Shown here: positions 7,421-15,824 of the stretch, piece by piece
Position numbering within the stretch: position 1 is the first letter of the stretch
How the letters are laid out: each line of letters opens with the position of its first letter
Source of the DNA: JAUZPB01 sp050262615
GTDB taxonomy: Bacteria; Bacteroidota; Ignavibacteria; Ignavibacteriales; SURF-24
Length of the DNA stretch: 37,526 nt
Assembly: GCA_050262615.1 (NCBI GenBank)
Contig: JBLNEL010000112.1
Location: 1-37,526 of the forward strand
Direction: 5' to 3'
Translations under genes and position numbers: made by a program
The notes under the pieces: model-generated
Databases searched by the model: none
What the model was told of the DNA's origin: nothing
What the model saw: only the letters and a program-made list of their open reading frames with translations

Positions 7421-8096
7421 AACCCTCTTCTTTGGAACTGCCTAAGTCAACCATCTTTATATTGTTTACATAAGGCGAGAAATTTGGATTCTTAATTGCC
7501 TTAAATTTCTCCAGAACTTCATTTATCTCTTTTATGGCTGTTTCAATAAACCCTATCTTCTTTAATACCGCTTCACGTGAGATTTCGTCTTTGCTTACTT
7601 CTCTTTTTATAGCAGCTGTCGATAAATTAATTAACGTAAGTGGCTGCTTTATTTCATGGTTTGCCGTAACAACAGTTGCCGCAAACGTGTTTACTTTTTC
7701 TAATTCGAGCAGCAGCTTGTAGGATTCCCTGAGCTTCAGGGCAGAATTAATTCTTGCCAGCAGTTCTACTTTATTTACTGGCTTCCTGACATAATCAAAA
7801 GCACCTGCCTGGAGCCCCTCTTTTGTACCTTCGGCTTCGGTCTTTGCTGTTACTAGTATGACAGGAATATCTTTTGTAATAGGAGTATTTACAAGTGTCC
7901 TGCATACTTCAAGACCGTTTAAACCCGGCATCATTACATCGAGCAATATAAGATCAGGCAGCTCATTAAAGGCTCTTTCAAGCCCGCTCTGCCCGTCGTA
8001 GGCTGTTATTACTTCGTAACCTTCCCGCTGCAATCTGTCCTGCATCAGAAAAACACTGTCAGGATGATCATCAATTACTAATATCTTTTTTTTCAT
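7419..8096 (-). CDS. receiver fused to a histidine-kinase DHp helix, no ATPase domain
   Basis: A 225-residue protein. The receiver (about 3-122) is complete: D9/D10, phosphoacceptor D53 in LLDVMMPG, T83 and K105. After it, residues about 125-200 form a HisKA-like two-helix hairpin with the H-box TANHEIKQPLTLINLS, and H147 sits at the phosphorylation position. The HATPase domain that should follow is absent; only about 25 residues remain. It therefore cannot phosphorylate itself with ATP. It could accept and pass on phosphate from another kinase, or form inactive heterodimers with one. It is the last gene of the pilus operon, after the three-receiver hybrid kinase, which is its natural partner (inference). 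The stop lies in a tandem repeat. Confidence 0.88.
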   Translation of the reverse strand: MKKKILVIDDHPDSVFLMQDRLQREGYEVITAYDGQSGLERAFNELPDLILLDVMMPGLNGLEVCRTLVNTPITKDIPVILVTAKTEAEGTKEGLQAGAFDYVRKPVNKVELLARINSALKLRESYKLLLELEKVNTFAATVVTANHEIKQPLTLINLSTAAIKREVSKDEISREAVLKKIGFIETAIKEINEVLEKFKAIKNPNFSPYVNNIKMVDLGSSKEEG

Positions 8097-8128
8097 CGGT
8101 TATATTTTTTTATCAGTTTATTTTTACT

Positions 8129-8174
8129 CTTCAGTCTATTCTTCACTTCAGTCTATTCTTCACTTCAGTCTATA
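8129..8174. repeat. 17-bp tandem repeat at the hybrid kinase stop codon
   Basis: CTTCAGTCTATT recurs at 8129, 8146 and 8163, with unit CTTCAGTCTATTCTTCA and period 17. The third copy contains the kinase stop codon (8165-8167). It makes up most of the 68-base gap between the hybrid kinase and the next gene. Confidence 0.8.
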
Positions 8175-11100
8175 TTTGCCGTTCTTTTTGATAACGTTGC
8201 GGCAATTTTTGAAATCAGCGCGCCTGGGTTGACAGGCTTTGGTATAAGATCATCAAATCCGTTCCTTATGAGTATCTCTTTTTCATCGATCATTGCAAGC
8301 GCTGTAAGCGCGTAAACAGGCACATCAGCAAAATTGATGTCGGCTTTGATCCTTTTTACCGTTTCAAAGCCATCCATCTGCGGCATCATAATATCTAGCA
8401 GTATCAGGTCAGGAGTGTACTGCTGCAGTACCGATAAACACTCCACTCCGTTTCTTGCCAGTACAGTCTCACAGCCTGTCTGACGCACAATTTCACTTAC
8501 TGTAAACAAAGTATCGGCATCATCATCAACTATAAGCACCTTTCTCTTCGAGAAACTGCCGCTTTCTTCTTCCTCAGGCTCTGCTTCCTGAGTGGGCACA
8601 CTTTCTGTCTTTGTCTCCAGCCAAATCTTTGATATATCCTCATACGGCAGACCTTCTTCAAGATGGATTCTGTCTTTTATTACTTTTAATACGTCGATTG
8701 GATGACACTTTGATTTTATTGCAGCCTTTTCAATATTGTTGTTCAGCAGATGCATTTCATTTTCTACCTGTGACTCGGTAAAGCATAAGACCACTGGAAT
8801 ATCTTTCGTCTCTACTGCGTCTTTTAATTTCTTCAGGAGTGATATCCCATCAGACTTCGGCATCGCCAGATCCAGCAGTATCATTCCAGGCTTTGTCCTG
8901 CATAATGTCTTGAATGCTGCCGAAGCATCATTTATATAATTAATTTTACAGGCGCTGTCCGAAAAAGCTTCTTCGAAAAGTATGTTGTCCTGACTCTCTG
9001 TTCCAATATATGCTATACTTTCTATTTTTTTCTGCAGTGTTATCTGTAACTTATAGATCATATTGCTTAACAGATCTTTATCAAAAGGCTTTAAAATATA
9101 ATCATAAACCTGCAGGCCATAGCCTGTATTAAGTTCATCTATTATTGTGATCAGAACAACCGGAATTTCCCTTACTTCTTCGCTTTTCTTCAGATCCATA
9201 AGTAGCTTCCAGCTGTTTTCACCATTAACTGCTGCATTCAGTATGATTACAAACGGCCTTAATTCTAAAGCTCTCCGGTAACCCTCTTCAAGACTTTGTG
9301 CTGCAGAAACATCATAATTTTTTGTTGCAAGGTAATTTCTTATAATTGAATGATGCTCTGTGCTGCTGTCAATAACCAGCACTGATTTTCTGTATTCCCC
9401 TTCTGCACTTTCTTTATTTTCAGATGCAGCTTTTTCCAACACCTCAGGAGTCTCTTCAGGTCCAAACTCAAAAGGAATTATCAATGAGAATGTTGAACCT
9501 CTCTCCGGCTTGCTTTCACATTCCAGCCTTCCATTTAAAAGTTCTGCATATCTGCGGCTTATTGCCAGACCCAGCCCGGTTCCATTATATTTGCGCTTTG
9601 AACTCCCATCTACCTGCCTGAATTCTTCAAAGATCAGTTCTTTGTCCTTTTCTGCTATCCCGATGCCTGTATCCCTGACTTCAAACTTTAATTCATTATT
9701 GTTTATAACAGATATCTTTAATTCAATCTCCCCGGCTTCCGTAAACTTTACAGCGTTGCTCAAAAGATTTATAAGTATCTGGTTAATTTTGAATTTGTCT
9801 GTTATGACTGGCCTGTGGCTTCCGGTCTCATCTGTCGTTCTGAACTTAATTGCCTTATTTTTCAGTAACGGTAATATCTGTGTATCAATGTCACTTATTA
9901 GTTCACTTATCCTGAAACTTTCGGTCTGAAGCTCCATTTTTCCAGCTTCAAGCTTCGAGAAATTAAGAATATCATTTATTAGGTTCATCAGCCTGTTGCC
10001 GTTTCGAAGCACGATCTCAAGCTTTTCTTTGCTTGGCTGACTTGTAAATCTGTCGTTTAAGACAAGTTCGCTTAATCCAAGTATTGAATTAAGTGGTGTT
10101 TTAAGTTCATGCGACATGCTGGCCAGAAACTGCGATTTATGCATAGCAGCATCAATTGCCTTTTCTCTCTGCAGCTCCAGTTCTTCAGCCTTCTCCTGAA
10201 GCTCTTTATGCAATTCTAAAAGTCTTTTGTTCTGGTCTGTTATCTGCTCATTCTGTTTGTGATAGTCTTCGTTAAGTGCTTTAAGCTCCCCAACTAAATT
10301 TTTTAACTGCAGAAAAGCATTTGCATTACTTAAACCTATAGCAAGCTGATCATGAATGTTATTTATATATTCCCTTGCACCTTCTTTAAGTTTACCTGCT
10401 GAAGCAAGCTCTAATACGGCAATTGTCCTTTTGTTGTATATTACAGGGAAAATAAGGAACTGCTTTATTTCCAGACTCATCAGCCCGGTGTTTATCTTAG
10501 GAAAATCACTCTCAAACTGAAACTGAACTGTTTCCCCTTTTTCAATTACTCTCTGATAAAGATCGATACGCGATGCGGGCACTTCCAGTTCATTTTTTAT
10601 TCCGTACGAAGAGACTAGCCTGAGCTCATTGCCTTCTGCTAAAAATATTCTGCCTACATTATATCCAGTCGCATTTATGATCTTTTCAAGCGCCGCCTCG
10701 GAAATTTCGTTTACCGATGGATTTTGGTTTATCAGTGAGATGAACTCTGTATATTCATTCTTTGCATTCTGGTTCTTTTCAATTTCATCAAGCATGCTGT
10801 TAAATGCACTTCCCAGACTTCCAAGCTCATCTTTTGTAAGCATGCTTACTCTGTGCTCAAGGTTTCCGCCTCGTGTAATTTCGGCAGCTTCTGATAAATG
10901 AGTGATCTGTTTCCTGATCTTTTCTGTGAAGATAAGCGAAAGTATAAGCGACAATGTTACACCGGTAAAACCAATTATAACCAGCAGATTATTTATATTT
11001 TCCCTTAGTTCTGCAGCTTCAGGCAGTGTTGAGAATATAAGAAACTTTAATTCCGGCGCTATTACCGAAAGCTCGGCAGGATCATAACAGATTGCATATA

Positions 11101-11725
11101 AATCTGATTTGTCTAGTTCTTTTTTCGCTAAGTCAACACTGCTGTTCGACAGCTCTTTGGATGCCTGTGTTATCTCGGCTAAGTACTTCTGGTTTAACGA
11201 TGAGTTCGAAGTGATCAGAGGTGAATTGTTAATTAATAACGAAACATCAGCCCTTATCCTTTTAGAAATATCTGTAAGAACCTGCTCGCTGATTATCTCT
11301 CCAAAATATAACGTCGTTCCGTTTTCAGCCCTGTACTTTTTAACAACTGAATTCGGATATACCCTTAAGATTCTCTCTATTGTATTAAGTCTGGCATTTA
11401 CAAGCAGAGGTGATTTAATTAAAAAGACCGCCGGGTCGGCAGTCGAATCTGAATTGGCACTGATTATAAAATCTATCCTTGAATCCTGAAGCCCCGGGGA
11501 ATTATTCAGCCTGTTTGCCTTTATAAACTTCAGGAACTCATCATCCATATCCTGCATTACAGACTGCAGAACATATACAAAATCTTTTTCTGAGTTCAGC
11601 AGATTCTTTGTCTGCTGTGAAGAAACTATCTTTCCCGTTAATGAATAAAATGCAATCGTAGAACTGACAAAAACTAATACAACTATTATGAAGTTGATCA
11701 GTAATATTCTAATGCTAATCTTCAT
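8165..11725 (-). CDS. membrane hybrid histidine kinase with GAF and three receivers
   Basis: A 1186-residue kinase. It has TM1 (about 8-28), a periplasmic sensor of roughly 215 residues, TM2 (about 245-266) and HAMP (about 268-320). A GAF domain (about 325-475) and a coiled coil (about 475-530) follow. HisKA has H539 in FLASMSHELKTPLNSIL. HATPase has N657, DTGIGI at 685-690 and GTGLGL at 715-720. Receiver 1 (about 781-895) has Asn830 where the phosphoacceptor Asp should be. Receiver 2 (about 903-1020) keeps D952 but lacks the acidic pair. Receiver 3 (about 1062-1180) is canonical (D1067/D1068, D1111, K1163). Only the last receiver is clearly competent. The gene overlaps the upstream single receiver by 11 bases and belongs to the pilus operon. 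Confidence 0.94.
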   Translation of the reverse strand: MKISIRILLINFIIVVLVFVSSTIAFYSLTGKIVSSQQTKNLLNSEKDFVYVLQSVMQDMDDEFLKFIKANRLNNSPGLQDSRIDFIISANSDSTADPAVFLIKSPLLVNARLNTIERILRVYPNSVVKKYRAENGTTLYFGEIISEQVLTDISKRIRADVSLLINNSPLITSNSSLNQKYLAEITQASKELSNSSVDLAKKELDKSDLYAICYDPAELSVIAPELKFLIFSTLPEAAELRENINNLLVIIGFTGVTLSLILSLIFTEKIRKQITHLSEAAEITRGGNLEHRVSMLTKDELGSLGSAFNSMLDEIEKNQNAKNEYTEFISLINQNPSVNEISEAALEKIINATGYNVGRIFLAEGNELRLVSSYGIKNELEVPASRIDLYQRVIEKGETVQFQFESDFPKINTGLMSLEIKQFLIFPVIYNKRTIAVLELASAGKLKEGAREYINNIHDQLAIGLSNANAFLQLKNLVGELKALNEDYHKQNEQITDQNKRLLELHKELQEKAEELELQREKAIDAAMHKSQFLASMSHELKTPLNSILGLSELVLNDRFTSQPSKEKLEIVLRNGNRLMNLINDILNFSKLEAGKMELQTESFRISELISDIDTQILPLLKNKAIKFRTTDETGSHRPVITDKFKINQILINLLSNAVKFTEAGEIELKISVINNNELKFEVRDTGIGIAEKDKELIFEEFRQVDGSSKRKYNGTGLGLAISRRYAELLNGRLECESKPERGSTFSLIIPFEFGPEETPEVLEKAASENKESAEGEYRKSVLVIDSSTEHHSIIRNYLATKNYDVSAAQSLEEGYRRALELRPFVIILNAAVNGENSWKLLMDLKKSEEVREIPVVLITIIDELNTGYGLQVYDYILKPFDKDLLSNMIYKLQITLQKKIESIAYIGTESQDNILFEEAFSDSACKINYINDASAAFKTLCRTKPGMILLDLAMPKSDGISLLKKLKDAVETKDIPVVLCFTESQVENEMHLLNNNIEKAAIKSKCHPIDVLKVIKDRIHLEEGLPYEDISKIWLETKTESVPTQEAEPEEEESGSFSKRKVLIVDDDADTLFTVSEIVRQTGCETVLARNGVECLSVLQQYTPDLILLDIMMPQMDGFETVKRIKADINFADVPVYALTALAMIDEKEILIRNGFDDLIPKPVNPGALISKIAATLSKRTANID

Positions 11726-12095
11726 GTTCTATTTCTTTTTGCAGGACTTTTCTTATTGTGATTAATAGTTCGTCAAAGTCATATGGCTTGCTTATAAAAT
11801 CACTTGCACCCATCCTTGCCGAATCAATTGCACTTTTTACATCAGCGTAGGCAGTCAGTACAATCACCTTAATGTTTCTCTTTTGCGCCTTTAGGGTCTC
11901 AAGCACATGAAATCCGTCTTTCTCCGGCATCTTTAGATCCAGAAGAATCAAATCCACTTGCCTTCCTGACTCCAGAAATTCAAAAGCTCTATCGGCACTG
12001 TTTACTGAATAAGCATCATAGCCGATTTCTGTTAATTCTTCCTGAAGTACGGTACAGAGGTTTATATCATCATCAACAATTAAAATTGATTCCAT
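11715..12095 (-). CDS. stand-alone CheY-like receiver
   Basis: A 126-residue single receiver with D8/D9, phosphoacceptor D53 in LLDLKMPE, T81 and K103, and no output domain. Its C-terminal ISKPYDFDELLITI closely resembles the same part of the NtrC-family receiver at 4185 (ISKPYDFDDLLLTI), suggesting related origin and perhaps cross-talk. It sits 21 bases after the secretin gene and overlaps the hybrid kinase by 11 bases, linking machine and signalling genes in one transcript. A direct role on a pilus ATPase, in the manner of PilG/PilH, is conceivable but unproven. Confidence 0.92.
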   Translation of the reverse strand: MESILIVDDDINLCTVLQEELTEIGYDAYSVNSADRAFEFLESGRQVDLILLDLKMPEKDGFHVLETLKAQKRNIKVIVLTAYADVKSAIDSARMGASDFISKPYDFDELLITIRKVLQKEIEHED

Positions 12096-12116
12096 TTTGA
12101 CCCTATTTATTTTCTA

Positions 12117-13382
12117 TTATTTGTTTTCTTTATTTGAGGATTTGAAAGTATTGATCCTATCTTCGTAATTTTTTATCTCTTGTTTAATTAAATTCCCCTC
12201 TTTTTTTGCATTCATCCTCTCTTTTAACGTAGGCAGTATATCAAGCTTTAGAAGTATTACCACTTCTTTTTTCTTTATCTCAGTCTGATCACTTCCGGTC
12301 AGATACCTGATTCCGAAAACCCACCATGGCAGATCTTTTAGAAATGGTATTCCATTTCGCACTTTTGTCTCTTCATTTACATAAAGCCCGCCTATTACGG
12401 TCTCCTCATGGTTAAGCATTAAAACCTGCGTTTCGGCTGCTGTCTTCCTGATCTCGGTAGATACTTCTGATGGAAATGCAGAACTTCGCTCTACTTTCAG
12501 CTTCAGCAGTACATAATCTACATTATCTTCAGTGTACATAAATGGAGTTACTTCTATAATAGATCCTGAGGAGAAAAACTTGTCAATTATATTTCCTGAG
12601 AAATCCCGCTGCTTTATAGAGAAATCAGATCCTATCTGTATTCTTCCTGGCTGATTGTTTCTTACTGTAATCGATGGACTTGCTATAATTTCACCAAGAT
12701 TCTCTTCTTCGAAAAATCTGAACATGGCTGAAGCATCACCTGTAAACTTTCCTAATGTAAAGTTTTTAGCAATTGAACTTAATTTGAAGTCAGGCGGATC
12801 TACTTTCTGTGTCGAACTGGTGCCTGATGACGTCGTCGAACCGCTGCCCGATGAACTCTGATTACTTTCTGTGAATGTCCTCAGATCTGTACCGACACTT
12901 ACACCTCTTTGTGAGAGGAGAAACTGCCAGTTTATTCCCTGCTGCTTCATCTCTGATACATCTGCTTCAAAAAAGACGGCTGATATCTTTACTTCTCTTG
13001 TATTTACCGGTGCATATGTCTCTGTAGCCTTTAACTCTGCCTGCTGCGCTCCCTTTTGCTTTACAACTATAACATCTGCCTTCTCTTCATACATTAGGTT
13101 TGCATACTGCACTATTATTGTAAGCGCTTTCTTAAATGGTATCTGTGTAAGCTCGATGCCTATAGGCAATTCACTGCTTACTGTTGAAAGTATATTCTTG
13201 CCGGTCGTCTTTTCGCTTACCTTGTTTAATACTTCTATCGCTTTATTAAAAGATAAATTCTCCGAAAGTGTAACCAGTTCTTCTGGATTTACATTACCGC
13301 TTAGCTCTTTTTCTAAATCTCTTTGAGCAAAAAGAGGAACTGTAATAAAAAGAAATAATACGCTGACAATTAATTTTTTCAT
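12117..13382 (-). CDS. short secretin (PilQ/GspD family)
   Basis: A 421-residue outer-membrane secretin subunit. It has a signal peptide (about 1-19, cleavage before Gln20) and an N-terminal STN/N0-like region (about 45-100, IELTQIPFKKALTIIV). The secretin core (about 125-390) contains VKISAVFFEADVSEM, GEIIASPSITVRNNQPGRI, EETVIGGLYVNEET, VRNGIPFLKDLPWW and KKEVVILLKLDILP. A Ser/Gly/Thr-rich insertion (about 172-190) probably belongs to the gate region. It is much shorter than typical PilQ or GspD proteins and lacks AMIN and repeated N1-N3 domains. It would form the exit channel for the fibre or substrate. One base separates it from the PilO/PilP-like gene. Confidence 0.9.
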   Translation of the reverse strand: MKKLIVSVLFLFITVPLFAQRDLEKELSGNVNPEELVTLSENLSFNKAIEVLNKVSEKTTGKNILSTVSSELPIGIELTQIPFKKALTIIVQYANLMYEEKADVIVVKQKGAQQAELKATETYAPVNTREVKISAVFFEADVSEMKQQGINWQFLLSQRGVSVGTDLRTFTESNQSSSGSGSTTSSGTSSTQKVDPPDFKLSSIAKNFTLGKFTGDASAMFRFFEEENLGEIIASPSITVRNNQPGRIQIGSDFSIKQRDFSGNIIDKFFSSGSIIEVTPFMYTEDNVDYVLLKLKVERSSAFPSEVSTEIRKTAAETQVLMLNHEETVIGGLYVNEETKVRNGIPFLKDLPWWVFGIRYLTGSDQTEIKKKEVVILLKLDILPTLKERMNAKKEGNLIKQEIKNYEDRINTFKSSNKENK

Positions 13383-13383
13383 T

Positions 13384-14274
13384 TTACTTTCTCTTCCGAT
13401 TTTCTTCTTTCTCTAGTTTCAAATATACTTTTTCTATTATCCCGCCTTTATTAAGAATAAACGTTACCTGGTTCGATTCATAGTCTATTTTTGTCAGATA
13501 GCCCAGATAAACCGGATCACCTTCCATTAACATGTATGTCTCACCTTTCTGATCCGATATGAAAGCTCCGTCAGGTACGATCGCTAAAAGCTTTGCTCCG
13601 GTTACATCCGGGAGTCCTTCGGTGTTCGGTGGAACTTCATTCCTGATCAAAGGATAAAAAGCATTATACAGGCTCCCGGGCTCAAGCTGATTTTCTACTA
13701 TCTCGGTCGTCGAAAACCTTCCGTCTTCTGCATAATATACATTTGCAGTAAAATTGAAGTTTACAAGATGATGCGGCACCGACTCTTTATCTGTCTGAAC
13801 TGTTGCCGTCAGATTAAGTCCGTTTACTTTCTTTAACTCCTTGCTGTGCTCTATCCCATAGACCAGCTTGTATATATCATTAAACTCCCCGACTCCGGCT
13901 ACCTTATAGGAAAAACAATTGTATGCTTTTTCCTTTCTCATCTCCTTGTATTCCACATCAATATGCGTCAGCTGCGAAAATCCGAATGATACTTTATTAA
14001 CAAAATCATAAAAGCTTGTCTGCGTAAGCTGCTTTGGAATTATGAATTTCCTTCTGGATAGTACAGAATCAACAACCATCGCTTTTTTCTTTACAGCTTC
14101 GAACTGCAGCTTAAGTTCTTCTGTATCCTGGCTGTTTCTCTTTAATTCAAGCAGCTGCTTTTTCTGATTTTTTATCTTACCTTTCTGGTATACGAAGCTG
14201 TAAATGCTTCCTGCAGCAATTATAAAGAGTAAGACCCCGACTAAACCTAACGTATTTTTTATCTTGCGATTCAT
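13384..14274 (-). CDS. PilO/GspM-like protein with PilP/GspC-like C-terminal domain
   Basis: A 296-residue bitopic inner-membrane protein: one membrane segment (about 9-28), a coiled coil (about 30-62), and a ferredoxin-like alpha/beta region (about 85-185) as in PilO/GspM. A beta-rich module follows (about 222-290, TGAKLLAIVPDGAFIS...GDPVYLGYLTKID...VTFILNKGGIIEKVYL), resembling the HR domain of PilP/GspC that contacts the secretin. No separate PilP is present, so this looks like a natural fusion joining the alignment complex to the outer-membrane channel (inference). It overlaps the PilM-PilN gene by four bases (ATGA) and ends one base before the secretin gene. Confidence 0.75.
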   Translation of the reverse strand: MNRKIKNTLGLVGVLLFIIAAGSIYSFVYQKGKIKNQKKQLLELKRNSQDTEELKLQFEAVKKKAMVVDSVLSRRKFIIPKQLTQTSFYDFVNKVSFGFSQLTHIDVEYKEMRKEKAYNCFSYKVAGVGEFNDIYKLVYGIEHSKELKKVNGLNLTATVQTDKESVPHHLVNFNFTANVYYAEDGRFSTTEIVENQLEPGSLYNAFYPLIRNEVPPNTEGLPDVTGAKLLAIVPDGAFISDQKGETYMLMEGDPVYLGYLTKIDYESNQVTFILNKGGIIEKVYLKLEKEENRKRK

Positions 14275-15821
14275 TCATCTTTTCCGGAAAAATTTGTTAA
14301 ATCGAAGTTTAGTGTAAACTTATATGCATTTCTGTCACGTATCGACTCAAAGACAACACTCTTTAGTAGTCCGTTTTTTGTTGACTCTGTAAATTCGGTC
14401 AGTACGCTCCTGTTCAGTCCAAATCCCGTCACAACTACCTGACTGCCTTTGTCCGGCTGAATTGAAGTTATCCACATGTTTTTTCTTGCTCCGGCAAATG
14501 ATGCAATCTGATCTGTCATCCTGCTCCATACCTCCGTACCGCTTGCAGCTGAGTCAAGTATGGCCTGTGTTCCCCCTAAGTTGTCTATTTTCCCCTGAAA
14601 TTCGCTTATCTGATCTAATATCTTTTTGTTTTCATTCTGTATCTTTGTGAGCTCTGTTATCTCAATTTCGTTTTTACTGATATCTCGTGAATTCTGTATT
14701 ATTGTTTTTGTAAAATAAAGCGTGACTGCAAAAAGGATCGGAAGTATTATTAGCGCATGCCAGCCGAACTGCAGGAATTTCTGCTCTTCTTTAACATACT
14801 GCGGAAGTAGATTAATACCTTTAGTCTCATGATTAAGTTCATCATAATACTCAACCGCTACGGCTATCGGCACACTGAAAGATGACATCTTTTCTTTATG
14901 ATCATCAGCAAGTGAAACTATATCAATACCTTCAAAATCCAGCTTGCTTACATTTGCTTCAGGAAAGGTCCCGTAAAATGAAAGTATAAGATTTTCTGAG
15001 TCATCCTCACCGCATAATACCACGTTATCAATTCGCGGTATCCCGCCATTCTCCATCTCGAGAAGTATTTTGGAAAAGTAAACATCATAGGTGTGAAGAT
15101 TTACCGTGCCTACATCAAGCGTGGCACCAATATGCTTTAGTTTTTTACCCTGCAGAAATATAAGCTTTGAATATTCTTTTCCAATGTAAACAATTAGCGA
15201 GTAATCATCCGGAAAAAACTTTTTCTTCTTTGCAACATAGTATGCAAGAGAAAGATCAGCACTTTTTACAGCCGGGATTTTATATGACCTCTGCCGTCCG
15301 TTTAACCCTGCAAGTGCATTGATAAGCCTGATTACTCCTATCTCGCCGTCTGCAAAAACAGAGAGTACCTGACCTCCGGCTAATTCTGTATAACCGATGC
15401 TTTCCTTTGCAACTGTAATATTCTTTGATTTTTGTATCTCTTCAATTATTTCCTGGGTCATCTTTGAAGAGCCCTGATCCTTCTGACCTTCATATACATG
15501 ATAATGAAGCGCAGGTTCGGTTATTGCAGGTATAAATTCACATGAATTTAACTTTAAACCTGCAAGCGCTGAATTTAATAACCCTTCGTTTGAAACTGAA
15601 AGACTGCCGGGAAGTCCCGAAGAAGAAGCGTCATCTCCTATGGCAAATTCGCCCGACATCCCATCCAGACTGATTGATGCAAATGACTGCGCCTCTGCAG
15701 TCTTCTGATGCATCAGATCAAAATCAGCCACCTTAAGAAGCTTTATCGTCTCTTTTTCCTTCGAGACTACAGCTAGCTTTGTGTCACTACCTTCACTGTA
15801 TATACATACTAAAGTCTTCAT
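14271..15821 (-). CDS. PilM-PilN fusion (GspL-like)
   Basis: A 516-residue protein joining a cytoplasmic actin-like PilM part (about 1-325, with LIVYIGKEYSKLIFLQG and NVVLCGEDDSENL) to a PilN part. The junction carries INLLP at 336-340. INLLP is the conserved N-terminal motif of free PilN that docks into PilM. After it come a membrane segment (about 352-370), a coiled coil (about 375-415) and a periplasmic ferredoxin-like domain (about 420-510). This is the arrangement of GspL in type II secretion, but the INLLP motif shows PilM/PilN ancestry. It follows the PilT-like gene by three bases and overlaps the PilO/PilP-like gene by four. Confidence 0.85.
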   Translation of the reverse strand: MKTLVCIYSEGSDTKLAVVSKEKETIKLLKVADFDLMHQKTAEAQSFASISLDGMSGEFAIGDDASSSGLPGSLSVSNEGLLNSALAGLKLNSCEFIPAITEPALHYHVYEGQKDQGSSKMTQEIIEEIQKSKNITVAKESIGYTELAGGQVLSVFADGEIGVIRLINALAGLNGRQRSYKIPAVKSADLSLAYYVAKKKKFFPDDYSLIVYIGKEYSKLIFLQGKKLKHIGATLDVGTVNLHTYDVYFSKILLEMENGGIPRIDNVVLCGEDDSENLILSFYGTFPEANVSKLDFEGIDIVSLADDHKEKMSSFSVPIAVAVEYYDELNHETKGINLLPQYVKEEQKFLQFGWHALIILPILFAVTLYFTKTIIQNSRDISKNEIEITELTKIQNENKKILDQISEFQGKIDNLGGTQAILDSAASGTEVWSRMTDQIASFAGARKNMWITSIQPDKGSQVVVTGFGLNRSVLTEFTESTKNGLLKSVVFESIRDRNAYKFTLNFDLTNFSGKDE

Positions 15822-15824
15822 CTT

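Noticed and set aside
9360..9929. Long opposite-strand frame inside the hybrid kinase gene
   Set aside because: It lies wholly inside a well-supported coding region and reads as its mirror in another frame, with no domain features.
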